Assembly (NCBI GenBank): GCA_037903475.1
Contig: JBAJFG010000261.1
Location: 558,001-622,000 of the forward strand
From: Ancylostoma caninum
Taxonomy: Eukaryota; Nematoda; Chromadorea; Rhabditida; Ancylostomatidae
Length of the DNA stretch: 64,000 nt
Direction of reading: 5' to 3'
The notes under the pieces are model-generated. The model was given only the letters and a program-made list of their open reading frames with translations, was not told where the DNA came from and did no database searches. A program made the translations under genes and the position numbers. Below are positions 50,303 through 61,700 of this stretch, one piece after another; the first letter of the stretch is position 1; each line of letters starts with the position of its first letter.

Positions 50303-51368
50303 GAGACTGCCGCTATACTCCTCGAGGAGTATAGTCGTTTTGGTCGGCGCTGTCGTCGACGACGGCGACCGACGGTCGCCGCCATCGCTGCTATCGTCGA
50401 CGAGAGCGACCGACGGTAGCCACTGTCGACGACAAGCCGTCGTCGATCCCGATCAACGACAGCGGCGACCGTCGCGGCGACAGACGTGTTTTTCGTTTTT
50501 GGACTTTTTTTCTATAATTTTCTGTGGTTGTTAGCTGTTCTCAATTAAATCTTTATTTCAGGTGAGTCATACAGTGCAGATTGGAGCAGTCGACTAGAGT
50601 GGGCTACTTCCGAAAAATGGAGATATCTATCAGGAATCGTGAGAGGGAGGTATAAATGTTTAGGAATAATGGTTCATTATTAGCTTTTCAAACTGTGTTT
50701 GTGTTTCAATTTACCATGTTCGGTTTTTTTTTTCATTTTTCCGCGATTGATATCATTTTCTTTTCTTTGATAGACCCTTCATGTTCGCCGTCGAAACAAA
50801 AATAAAACAAAACGTTGTGTTTCGCCTCCTGACCTTGGACAGAACGCGAACAAGTTGAAAAAGAACCCTTCCCGAGGCTCATCGGTAGAGCAGGGAAGGT
50901 CTATCAAAGAAAAAAATGAGTTCAAACACAAAAAATGAAAAAAAAACCGAACATGGTAAACTGAAACAGTTTAAAAAACCATTATTCCTAAACACTCATA
51001 CTTTCCTTTCACGATTCCTGATAGGTATTTCAATTTTTCGGAGGTAACACACTCCTGTCGACTGCTCCGTTCGGCACTGTAGGCCTCACCTGAAGTATGG
51101 ATTTAATTGAGAACAACTAACAACTACAGAAAATTATTTTAAAAAAACAGTTCAAAAACGAAAGACTCACGGCTGTCGGGGCGACGGCCGCCCCTGTCGT
51201 CGATCGGGATCGACGACGGCGTGTCGTAGACAGTGGCGACCGTCGGTCGCTGTTGTCGACGACAGCGGCGACCGTCGCTAGCGACGCCCCGCCCACGATC
51301 AATACGCACGACGGCCACTGTCGCTGCGACCGAAACCGCTATACTCCTAGCAGTATAGCGGCAGTCTC
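50303..51368. repeat. about 1.07 kb palindromic foldback element
   Basis: The left arm from about 50303 to 50785 pairs with the inverse of about 50895 to 51368. Shared blocks include GAGACTGCCGCTATACTCCT, TTGTTCTCAATTAAATC, GGAGCAGTCGAC, TATCAGGAATCGTGA, ACCATGTTCGG and TTTCTTTGATAGACC. Each outer arm carries its own palindrome: CTATACTCCTCGAGGAGTAT plus AG at 50313-50334, and a variant at 51339-51358. Outer arms hold 130-150 bases of GC-rich GTCG/CGAC-type sequence and inner parts are AT-rich. The loop is about 110 bases. No transposase is seen. Frames in the GC-rich part are compositional. Confidence 0.85.
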
Positions 51369-51784
51369 GCGCCGCGCCGCACCGAAACTTGCTAAAAGCT
51401 GTGAAAACCCCTTTAGCGATTGCATGTCAAAGTCAGGTTAGTAAAACATATCACATCTTGATGGTGGAACTCGTTCACTTTAAGTAGGCGGAACGTTAAC
51501 AACCTTCCTGGGAACCTTCATGAATACAAGACCTGCATAATAGTCACTCAGTGTGTTTCACCACGTCTTCATTGCGGTTGCGTTGTGAGTTAATATTCTC
51601 GTACATTTTCCTGGAATATCACTAATCACTGAAAATGTCTTAATGTTATACTGCAGACAATTCCGTTAGTTTCCTATATAGAGTTATGAACCTAAAGATT
51701 GCAATTTTGATCCGATCCGGAATTGTCTGCTTGCGGACCCCGCAGAGGCCGCCCGGGGGTTATACGTTATGAAATTTGGTTTGG

Positions 51785-52392
51785 ATCTTTCAATGTTCCG
51801 CAACTTCTATACGGAATATGCAGACGTAAGGACTTCGTGAAGAAGTCTGACCATCGGGTCGGTGGTCTTCCTGTTGTGTGCTTAACGTCCCGTGGAGTCC
51901 AGTCGCTGACGGCTCCTGTCCAACGGTTGTCGTTAAAACGCATCACGTGTCCGGCCCACCTAATCTCACTCAACTTGGCGTAAACGGCAGCGTCCCTGAT
52001 CTTCGATTGTTGACGAAGGGTGGAACTCCGTATTCCAGCCCTCACATGCGTGAGGCGGGTTATTCCTAGCATCCTCCTCTCGAAGAGCTTTTGACGACGC
52101 TGACCGCGTTCTCATCCTGCTTGCGCAGCGTCCAGGTTTCTGAGGCGTACATCAAAGCAGGAAGAACCGGTGTGTTGAAGAGGTATCACGGAGCATGGTG
52201 TTCTTCGTCTCCTTCACTACGTCCTCGATGCTCTTGTAAGCTCCCCAAGCCGCTCGAGGTCGTTCATGTTGACTTCCCGACCTAGGTATACGTAGCTGGA
52301 GCATTCGGATATGGTCGTCTATTTCTATAATGGGGCATCCGGGACCCATCCGTTTCTCACGAACATCGTCTTCGTCAGATTTAGTTGGGCGT
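51785..52392 (-). pseudogene. RTE-type non-LTR retrotransposon fragment, reverse transcriptase C-terminal region
   Basis: Read on the - strand in three interleaved frames, the segment gives a continuous series of blocks typical of nematode RTE reverse transcriptases: LNLTKTMFVRNG, ISECSSYVYLGREVN, AWGAYKSIEDVVKETKNT, YASETWTLRKQDE, RRMLGITRLTHVRAGIR, IRWAGHVMRFNDNRW and GRPPTRWSDFF. At least two frameshifts (near 52100 and 52200-52300) break it. The 5' part of the polyprotein, with endonuclease and YADD motif, is absent. It stops abruptly at the junction near 52392 where a DDE transposase frame begins. It is a dead, truncated copy. Confidence 0.88.
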
Positions 52393-53277
52393 AGGGACTA
52401 TCTGGAGAGAATTGCTTCTGTACGTCGGTCTGGCAAATTGATTATCTTCATGGACGAAACATTGATATTCTCTGGAATGACGCAAAAGATGTCATGGACA
52501 GACAAAAAGCAAAGACGTTTTGAGCCAAACGAAATCCAAGTGGTATATTTACATGGCAGAATATCAGCCAAATCGAAAGGAAAACGAGCTACAGTCATAA
52601 GTGCATTGTCGGATGAAGCTGTCATTCCCTTTTTTAACAGAATGATAATTGGCTCTCGGAGCGAAGGCTATCACCAGGAAATGAGTACGGAAACATCCGA
52701 GAATTGGATTAAAGAAGTAATCTCTGGATTAAAAAGGATAGCCAGAAATGCGGGCATTGTCTTCGTTATGGACAACATCCCTTACCACTCGAGACGTGTC
52801 GAAAAGGTAAATACGATATTTGCTTTCGTGCTCATTAAATGTGCATGCTTTACTTTGGAATAGGTTAATACTGAGCTGATGTATAGATCCCCACCCAATC
52901 GTCATCAAAAATTGTCATCGGCGAGTAACTTAATAGACATGGAATCACATCAAATGATCGTCTCACAAAAAATGAACTCTTAGAGCTGGTAGGTATATTT
53001 TCGAAATTAGGTTTTTTGTAGGGATCTGTTGTAGTTACTGCATTTCGTGTTTTGGAATTTTGTATTGCAATTGGCTCTGTAAATAGCTTCTGCTTATGCA
53101 GGAATTCGTATAGCAAAGAGGAGGACGACATACTGCAGAAAAGTATGTTGTTGATGAGATGTCGGGAATCTGGTGTGGAAGTTATAAGACTTCCTCTATA
53201 TCATTGCTTCCCAAACCCTGTGGAACTACTTTGGAACCAATTGAAATCACATCAGGATACGGAGAACCGCTCATAAA
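52393..53277 (+). pseudogene. truncated Tc1-like DDE transposase with introns, 3' part
   Basis: Blocks of a DDE_3-type transposase in order: YLERIASVRRSGK with IIFMDET (first Asp), SKGKRATVISALSDEAVI, YHQEMSTETSENWIKEV, VFVMDNIPYHSRRVEK (second Asp), then after a 57-base GT-AG intron (52807-52863) a frame change, RLTKNELLEL at a GTAGGT donor, and finally EEDDILQKSM and RLPLYHCFPNPVELLWNQLK (third acidic residue as NPVE). The family usually reads YHCxLNPIE; here it is HCFPNPVE. The DNA-binding N-terminus is missing, cut off at the RTE junction. Lack of one open frame and of any terminal repeat I can find indicates a relic. Introns in a transposase relic are notable. Confidence 0.75.
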
Positions 53278-53755
53278 TTGAACACGGTAGAACACTGTTG
53301 CAATGGACATGGCGTACAAGGCACACGATTTTGGATTTTCATGTGGAAACAAACATTATCCGTTGGCTTAGCAATGTACCGGAAAGCTTTTGTAATGCTT
53401 GGATCGCGGGATATACTGCTGTGTGCGCAGTGCTGGCGGCTCATTTTTATTCACAAACACGTACAATTGCGAACGGACCTGGATAATAGTCGTAAATCAC
53501 ATCACAATAACTCAGATGCGCTTCAATGCTTCAATGCGCATCTGTGTAAACAACGAACAACCTGGAGTAGCGATTGATACGATATAACGGAAACATAATG
53601 AGGAACCTTTGAAATATGTAGGTACCTCAGACCTGGTTAATTAAACCGGCGACAGTCATCGATTCCGCGGGATCCAGGATCATCCACTGGATCCAGCCGA
53701 CTGCTACTGAGCTATGCCGAAAATCGGCGAAAAATCAACCGAAAAATCGGCAAAA

Positions 53756-53941
53756 ATGTTGGCAAAAGTTCTATTTTTTTTACTTTACTTTCCTTTTAAC
53801 ATATACTCTGGCGAGGCCCACGACAGCAAATGTGGAGGAAAAGGTATGAAAATGATCAGAGAACAGGATTTGCTGTGGACGAAAACACACTATGATGGTA
53901 CATGGGACAAAATTGTATATAATGGTGGTGACTTTGTACTC
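53756..53941 (+). CDS. possible first exon of a secreted protein
   Basis: An ATG at 53756 (an in-frame ATG also lies at 53714) opens 62 codons beginning MLAKVLFFLLYFPFNIYSGE, a convincing signal-peptide shape. A short hydrophilic stretch with one Cys follows. The exon ends at GACTTTGTACTC|GTGAGT, a full-consensus donor, in phase 0. I do not recognise the product and cannot connect a second exon; an open stretch at about 56147-56349 (two or three Cys, ending with a stop) is possible, but its phase does not match directly. The opposite strand has a longer Ser/Thr-rich open frame, so coding here is uncertain. Confidence 0.25.
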
Positions 53942-54363
53942 GTGAGTAGTGACGCCATCTCGTTGACCATGGGAACCATAGGCGTTGACACGGATGTTGC
54001 AATGTTGAAGCCGTTGCTACTGGTGGCTGGATGCGATTGCTGAATCCATGAGGTAGCGGTGTGGTTGTTCGACGTGATGATTGGATATTGGAAGGCATCT
54101 TTGTGGTGGTCCTCGTGAGAGCTTAGCCCTTTGGTCGTGCTGTATGTACGATCGACCAGATGTACCCGTCCCATTTGTCGCAGGTCTCCCGCCCGCACTG
54201 CTGTATTTGCGGTTCGAGAAAAAGCTTCTAGAATGGCTTGTTGGTGCGTCTCTGCGCTGCCGCTCGAAATCAGATTTGACCTTATAAGTTCTTATGTTAG
54301 AGGAACCTGGCTCATTTCTGCGAGTTGCTCCCTGTTGGCATACCTCTTTTTCGACAAAAATTA

Positions 54364-54508
54364 CAGGGAGCTTCAACGCAGGCAGACAAGGGTAGGGACC
54401 GCGGCGCGGCACTCTTGGGCAGAGACACGGGTGCTGAGCGCCTGCGCCTCTGCCCGGGGAGCCGCGCCGCGGTCCCGACCCTTGTCTGCGTACATTTGGA
54501 GTTCCCTA
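54364..54508. mobile_element. GC-rich MITE, 145 bp, TA target site
   Basis: The left end CAGGGAGCTTCAACGCAGGC and the inverse of the right end (TAGGGAACTCCAAATGTACG) are related, and the arms then pair closely: GCAGACAAGGGTMGGGACCG plus CGGCGCGGC on both sides, around a centre near 54425-54440. TA lies outside both ends. It has no coding capacity; frames on both strands mirror each other. It is far more GC-rich than its flanks. Confidence 0.75.
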
Positions 54509-54514
54509 TATATT

Positions 54515-57500
54515 GGTTGTTCTGTCCGTCTTGTCCTGTATATGATCATGTCTCGGATCATGGACTCTGACTGACATGTTGTTATTACTGGTTTCCTTCG
54601 CATTGAGGATTTCCATTGGGAATGTCCTATTAAGTGATCTTTGCAAGGCATTCTGGTTCGGCACAGTATCTCTTCTTCAGTGGACTCGCTACTATTGTGA
54701 GCTGGTGTCATGGTATCGTTACTAGTAACGTCTGTCGTCAGGTATGTATCACCGTGAGGGAAAAAGGGGCATAGCTGTGCAATTCTGTTTGACGCATTCG
54801 AAGCGCCCGTCACGCTCACCCGTTTGAATTCGTATGGCGCCACGCATCAACACAGCATGTGTTACGCAATCGACGCCGTACGAGTTCAAAAATGTGGGCG
54901 TGACAAGCGGCCCGAATGCGCCAATCGGAGTCGCCTGGTTACGCCCCCTTTTCCCTCACGATGATACACACCCTCTGTCGGCGTTATTCCTACAATGAAT
55001 ACTGGGGCCGAACACCGTTATAGCAATGAACAAACCTGATGGCATTTACATTGGAGCGGCATCTGGTATTAGTACTTCTTTAGTTCTCCAGATTACGATC
55101 ATGTAATCAGCAGAAACCTTATAAATGATTAATTAAGCAGCATCAAGAAGTTTTGCGTAAAGTTGAGCAGTAGCTTGCTAAACACGTTGGTCCTGTGGAC
55201 GGCCAACAATCTATTACTTCCAAAGGGAGCCGTCTGCTTGTGAGATAAGTTCCTGTTGTTCACATTCAGTGAGCATTACTGCAATGTAAAGATCAGATGA
55301 GCTGTCAGCGTCCTTACTGGTCCAATGAACCTACTACGTGGCCTCGTAATGGTGAACAACGGTGCCGATACAACAAGTATTTCCAGTTTATTGACACTGC
55401 AATGTTCTCGTCATATAATAACGGTTAGTATTTTCTTTTTTTTTCTTCAAAACGTTCAGCTTTTCTTCAAGTTAGTTGTTCAGGGTTCTCAACGGCTGCG
55501 TAACCTTTTGGACCCTACAGTAACCCTACAGTAATTACTGAGCGGGGACGCGGATCGGCTGCGATGCTTGCTCTGCCGCCGATGAGGGCGGGAGCGCGAA
55601 GAAATGTGAACGACCTCTCCTGGCTCTTAGACTTAGACAGGCAAGCACCTTGCACGCTGGAAATTCGGATCCTGGGGTAATTTGAAGTGCTGAATACGGA
55701 TTTCACATCCATTTTGCACTAAGGTGCTATGTTGCGGCTGCAATAGGTCGGCTGTAATAATTGTGCTTCTCAGATTCTTTGGAATTTTGTTTGTAAATTA
55801 TTCCTCATGATGATCTCTATTTTCTCTATGGTCATATATCTGTCTAGAGCTGATGTTCTGATTGAAAGAGTATCTTGAGTGTTTTGAAAATCTTGAGGTT
55901 GCCATTATAAAAGCTGCACATTCTGAGAGACTGCTGGATACATTCCAGCCATTTTTATAGCCATTGAGTTTTCCGTTTTTCCGACCTCAAAATAAGAATG
56001 GAAAGCACTTTTCAAGCATGCTGAGCACCAGTTTGACTTCCACTTGAGCTTGAAAATTGGGATAACTTTAATATACAATACTTCATGTTGTTAAGTAAAA
56101 CACTTCTGTCATTTCAAGAAAATAGCTGTGGCATCATTTAATAATTCTAGTGCAAATTTGTTATCTCTTTCAAGAGATATCGCCATCGGTTTTTCTTGCG
56201 AGAACGGGGATGTCCCCTTTGATGTTAAGGATCTATATGAATTCTATAACCACTGTTTCCGAAGTGTCACTGCATGTATGCGACCCCATTACGCTAAAGT
56301 TAACGGATTTTCCCTGAGGAACTTTACGAAACAAGATGGCGTGTCCTAAGGACGACATGTCCGTAGGAGTTACTACTGAGAATGGCGACAACGTATTCAA
56401 TCACTTCAAGAAAACTGTGATAGAATATGTAAAATGTAATAAGTGTAAAGCAATAAAAATATGGTATTTTCAGCAAACTGCTGTCTGTTCCGGCAACATT
56501 CCCGAAGCTACTACTCAAAAAAAAAACTTTTTTGACGTTCTATGCATCAGAGCCTAGAATAAAGGAAAACACACTTTTGCAAAAAAAAAGATTGGAAAGA
56601 TCTTCGAAAAATTTATATAAATATTGCTTTGAGATGCAAGATTTAAACTGTGATTTTATAATAGAACAACTTCACTTCAGTATGACAATGCCAGTGGTAT
56701 ATAAAAAACTCAAAGTCAATATCATCACTGGCATAACCCATTTCTGCAGTTTCATAAGATTCGGAGGAATATGTCACTGAAATAACTCGTTTCTGCAGTT
56801 TCATAACTTTCTGAGAAATATGTCACTGCAGTCCACCTGCTGTAGCCGCTCTAGGTGACGTCAGGGAGCGAATTAAAAGAGAACTCCGTGTTCAGCAGGT
56901 CAGATAACTCCCAGGTATGAAATTACGGCTTTAAAGATGTTTGGAAATGTTTTGCACGAGTTTGCAGTTCCGATCCGTGGCAGTGTCGCCAACGCTCGCT
57001 TTCAGGCAGCATGATAGCTTGGCAGCAGTTAACTTCTGCTCGCGCATGAACGATTGACGCACAACTCGTACGGGCCTTCGCGCCATCTTCGCGCCTTGCC
57101 GCAGCAACCGCAACGCAACAGCCGCTCCGGGGCACGTGGCTGGAAACAGTCGACCTATCGCAGTGCGGTCCCTCAACATTCAACACAACAGAAGACGAAT
57201 GTTTGATAATCCCATTGTGACGAATCCCTGTGATAAACCCATTGTTAAGAGGGAACGAAGCAAGTCCCTTTCACACTCCAATTCGTCTCACGTCGGAAAT
57301 AAACAACAAGGATGAGCTTATCGACAGCATCAGGCTTATCACGTAGAGCGGTCCTGATCGTGGCTATGTTTCATGTCGCATCCTCTGTAGCTCTCATTCG
57401 TCTACTGACTTGCTTACCGTGTTGTTTGTCATCTTGTTTGCCTAGCCTGGTCAGTCTAGTTACTCACTCCTCTGTAACATCATTGTTGTCATGAGTGCTA

Positions 57501-57820
57501 GAAGATATGTTGGATGTATTCAAGGCCTGACGAAGGTGTTAATCACCGAAAACTAACCAATAAAAAATTGAAAACAGGAGTCCACAATATTCACGACACG
57601 AAGACTCCAATTCTACATATTTGCATCGTTTACTTGAAAATTTTATCACATCTTAACGTCTTGTAACATAAAGGAAGCTAGATATAAGAATGAATAGCTA
57701 ACTCAGAGAAAAGCTGAAAGGAATAAATTAACTTAGACTTTAAATTGTAGCATTTTCTCCGAATTCTTTGAATTTAACCTTTCCTGTCGATTTATATTAC
57801 ATTCTGCATTTAATGACTCG
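54515..57820. other. gene-free stretch
   Basis: No supportable gene or element. A + strand frame at 56128-56349 codes about 70 residues with three Cys, preceded by a TTCTAG acceptor-like site. A GC-rich patch at about 56940-57190 has overlapping - strand frames. Neither matches a family I know. Confidence 0.4.
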
Positions 57821-57830
57821 ACATGCAACT

Positions 57831-58342
57831 CTGAACTTTCTACCCGCGGTGGATCCGCGGTTGCCCGCGATAGATCCGCACGTGACCGCGGTGGACAACC
57901 GGGAGTGACGTCAGTTCCGCGCTATGCTCACACATGCTCACAGTGGACCCACACATGCCCGAGGTGCACCTGCAATAAAATGGCTTTCCGCGGTGGACCC
58001 GCACATGCACACGGATCCACAGTAGAGCTGATTGGGTCATCAGTGCCAACAAAACCTCCACGCACGATACACGCATGGCCGAGTGGATAGGAGAGCGGAC
58101 TTGGAGACATGAGTTCGAGAAGGTACCTAGGTTCGAATCCAGTGATGTAAAAACACTTGCAGGATGAAATGTCACTGCCATCGTGGATTTACATCCTCCA
58201 TTTTTAGAAGAGAATAATCAGTCCCTTGAAAATGCCCGCGGTGGACGCGCACATACCCGCTGTGGATCCGCACATGCCCGCGGTGGCGCACCGACGCTCC
58301 ACCTCGGACGTACCGTGGATCCACCGCGGGCAGAAAGTTCAG
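57831..58342. mobile_element. 512-bp inverted-terminal element with internal CCGCGGTGGACCCGCACATG repeats
   Basis: The left terminus CTGAACTTTCTACCCGCGGTGG (57831-57852) and the right terminus read inward, CTGAACTTTCTGCCCGCGGTGG (58342-58321), differ at a single base. Between them, variants of CCGCGGTGGAYCCGCACATG recur about eight times, mostly in one orientation (near 57845, 57862, 57884, 57940, 57990, 58237, 58260, 58277). Such sub-terminal repeats resemble transposase-binding sites of non-autonomous DNA elements. A tRNA-Ser-like segment sits in the middle. No transposase frame and no clear target duplication were seen. Confidence 0.75.
58069..58147 (+). pseudogene. tRNA-Ser(GGA)-like pseudogene or tRNA-derived repeat
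   Basis: Exact polymerase III promoter boxes are present: TGGCCGAGTGG (A box, 58076-58086) and GGTTCGAATCC (B box, 58130-58140). The 43-base spacing fits a class II tRNA with a long variable arm. Aligned to tRNA-Ser, the anticodon position reads GGA (58103-58105). The acceptor, anticodon and T stems pair poorly, so a functional tRNA is unlikely. It could be a relic or the head of a tRNA-derived SINE captured in the surrounding element. Confidence 0.6.
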
Positions 58343-58719
58343 AAAAGATGCAGTGGTATCCATCTAGGATGTATGGACGATGCACAAGATCGTGCTTTAC
58401 GCGATCCAACAATGCTGTTAGAGAAGTGAAACATTTACTAATTTTATGAGTTGCAACTTCGTTTACTGCGTGAATGATTTACCTTAAAAACTATTTTACT
58501 ACTGCACAGAGAATACAAAACTCACGAAAACAGAACAACTGATACGCATTTATAGAAAATCACAGTCACCAGACGAGAATGACGTTCCGTGTTGAACATA
58601 CGAAAGTCCAGTTTAGATGCAATATTAGTAAAAATCAATGGACACCAAAGCTAGTGAAGATATCACATAGAACTCCAATCAAAACCGTAGGACGCCGATG
58701 GGAATACATAACTAACGTA

Positions 58720-61700
58720 CTACCTTGCCAGGTAGTATATCACGAAGAAGACAAACAACGCGAACAGGACCAGGTAACACATCATGTTCTTCCCTGAAAC
58801 AAAAAAGTCATTACCACTGACATGCTAGCATAGAGAATTGTTTGTATGCTGGCACTTCATTATTTATGTGCTCATAACGTTTTTCAGAACGACTAATTAT
58901 CATCCGCTGCTTGGTCATTATGAACACGTCCGGCTGACGCCGGACTTCCAGACTTTTCCTAATGCTCGCTTCGCTCGCATGACTTTATCCCTTTTTCATT
59001 TTGATTAAATCAAAGCCATGCCAAATTTTTGCTATAATGTGTTCCATATCCTTTCCACTGCATACCCTCATATAAAGCTGGTCTTATCAAGAAAGTTTAA
59101 CCAGTTTCTTAGGGTAATTTTATCTTTCGCTAAGCTATTTGTAGCTATATATATAACCAATTCAGCCTGGGATGACCATAGGAAATGCTTTATCATTCTT
59201 TGTTTGTTGTAACTGGTCAAGCTATAAGAGCCAATTTGAACATATAAAAGAAGAGGGTGGTGGTTATCTGTAGCTACAAATAGCTTAGCGAAAAATAAAA
59301 TTGCCCTAAGAAACTGGTTAAACTTTCTTGGTAAATCCAGTTTTATATGAGGGTATGCTAATGGAAGGAGAGAAGGGTTGAAGCGAATGTGAAGGGGGAG
59401 AAATGAGAAACGGATTACATACTACTCACGGCTGAGCTCTGAAATTTAGTGTTTTACGATCGATGTTATTCGCCAGCGAACTGATCGAGCAAAGATGGAC
59501 CTGACTCATAGCATTTTCTTTGTAGTGAACACCAGATCACTCCTCCTCCGTCGGTCGTCACATTTTTAGGCATTTCCCCACTTTTGGATGCTGGCGCACC
59601 CTTATCACAACGTTGGACCCCATTCCAGGCGTCTCACCACTTTTGGACGCCGGCGAACACTTACCACACCTTTGGACCTGACTCCTGGCGTTTCCCCGCG
59701 CCGGCGCACCCTTATCACACCGTTGGACCCGACTCCAGGCGTTTCCCCAGTTTTGGACGCCGGCGCACTCCTACAGCAGCAGTGGACCCGTCGTAGAGCA
59801 CTTTCTCCACTCTGTGCTACGCCCCCTGAATTTCGTCTCATACTGAGAAACAGACGCACACACACATTCAAAATAAGCCCGTTATTATAAGTCGTGATCG
59901 GGCACTATTCCACGTTCGGAGCACTGGAAACGCGCATCAAAGGACGGGGAGGGGGGATGAGCTTGACCCTAACCACCGACGTGTCACGTTTTGCGACGTC
60001 ATCAGGGACGTCTTCGAAGCTCACGAGCTATATATCAAGGTAAACTGTTCCCAAATTTTGAACAAAAAGCAACAAAAGCTGTTCCTACAACATCATTCTA
60101 AATCTTCCTAGATTATTTTTCGCTTATTTTAGATCACTTCAGTATGCCAGATTCGAGATGAAGTAGACAATAGTATTTCATAACACATCATAGTGTTCGA
60201 AAGTGATTCAAGTTGCAGATATTAGTTACTTGGAAAAGGTCAGAATGACGGATGGCTTACACCAATTGACGACGGTCTCTAAGTAGTGATTATTTCAGAG
60301 GGTAACCTCGAATCAGCATATTCTGGGAGTTGCCCAAGAGCTAGATGCTGGAAATGTCAGCCATTTTCAGTGAACCAACCACAGGACCAGTCAATTGTAT
60401 CATAGTAAGAGAAATCGTGATCACAACTCTCCTGAGTTTTTTAATGCAAAGAAGATTAGCACATCGAACTCACGATCAGAAGAGCAAATTTCTATACGAA
60501 GAATACTTTCCTGGTTTTTTTTTTCTCTATATAGAAAGATGTGGATGATTCATTTCATTAGTTAAAATTCACCCAGTGACATCAAATAATTAGAAACAAG
60601 AATGCAACGAAAAGCAATGATATCCGCTCACCTCCTGCTTTGCTCACAATACCAAGACGTTTCATGGTCGACATCAGCAAGCCTTTTGAAGAATCAAAGT
60701 CATCATCCATAGTATTTAATAAGCGGTTTTGTTCCCTTACATCTTCTCCGATAGATATCGTCACCTGGAAACATGTTTTGAGCATAATTGCTAGCATGAG
60801 AGGGAAAGTAAATCAGTGATGAGCAGTAAAGTGGCCCAACTTCGCAAAAACCGTTTCCATTATCCATGTAGGAAGATTAGTCAAAAAACAAGCAATGCAA
60901 TGAAAATAAAGAATAATCGCCAAAATAACAATCTTCCATGAGTGTCTGTCCATTCCATGAGCGGCTGTCGTTCAATCTCTGCATATTTTGAATTCATTTA
61001 AGTCCTTTTGTTGAACAATACTCGAGATTGTTATATTCCTTTATTCCTTATAGGGCCAAAGCCAAAGTTTCGGCGCTATGTCGCCTTCTCCAGGGCCATT
61101 GTTCGTTCTACTGCTAGCGACAGCCGGCTAGTGGCGAGTGTTGTTCGCGAGTTCTCGTCGCTAGCAGTAGAACGAACAAAGGCCCTGAAGAAGGCGACGT
61201 AGCGCCGAAACGTTAGCCCTATAAGGAATAAAGGGATACATCAATCTCGATTATTGTTCAACAAAAGGACTTGAGTGAATCTAAAAATGTGGTGATCCTG
61301 ATCCGGCCTAGTCAATTCTCTCACACCGCAATCGCTGAGGCTACACTGGCGCCATGCTCTACGTGGAGTATAGCATCCTGCGTCACAGTCGGTCCGATTG
61401 TGGCAATGGCGCCTACCGGTTGTGGCCGGGTCGTCGCCGCATGTTTGGCCGTATATTTGGGATCAAATTGTACGAATAATTACGAAAAACAGCACTTATC
61501 GTACAACTTCAAATATTTTTTCATGAAATTGAGTGATAAATTCATATGAGAGGACACAGACAACTAGAGGTCAGACGACGCAGGCAGCACAAGCATGACA
61601 AGCCATGTCGAAAAAAAAACGCCAATGTACAGAGTTCGGGATGATTTCATGAAGGATGATTTCACATCTTAAGCAGTGATCTCACACCTAATGTGCTCGT

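Noticed and set aside
50184..50534. Arg/Asp-rich frames of up to 130 codons in the GTCG-rich arms
   Set aside because: They arise from low-complexity GC-rich repeat sequence, are mirrored on both strands and in both arms of the palindrome, and match no family.
53640..53716. - strand TAGCTCAGTAG as a tRNA A box or SINE head
   Set aside because: No B box follows. The stretch contains only a small GGATCCAG repeat, so a tRNA-derived origin is not supported.
59584..59890. Frames of 70-100 codons over the 59-bp tandem repeat
   Set aside because: They are by-products of the repeat unit inside BET1 intron 3, open in several frames at once.
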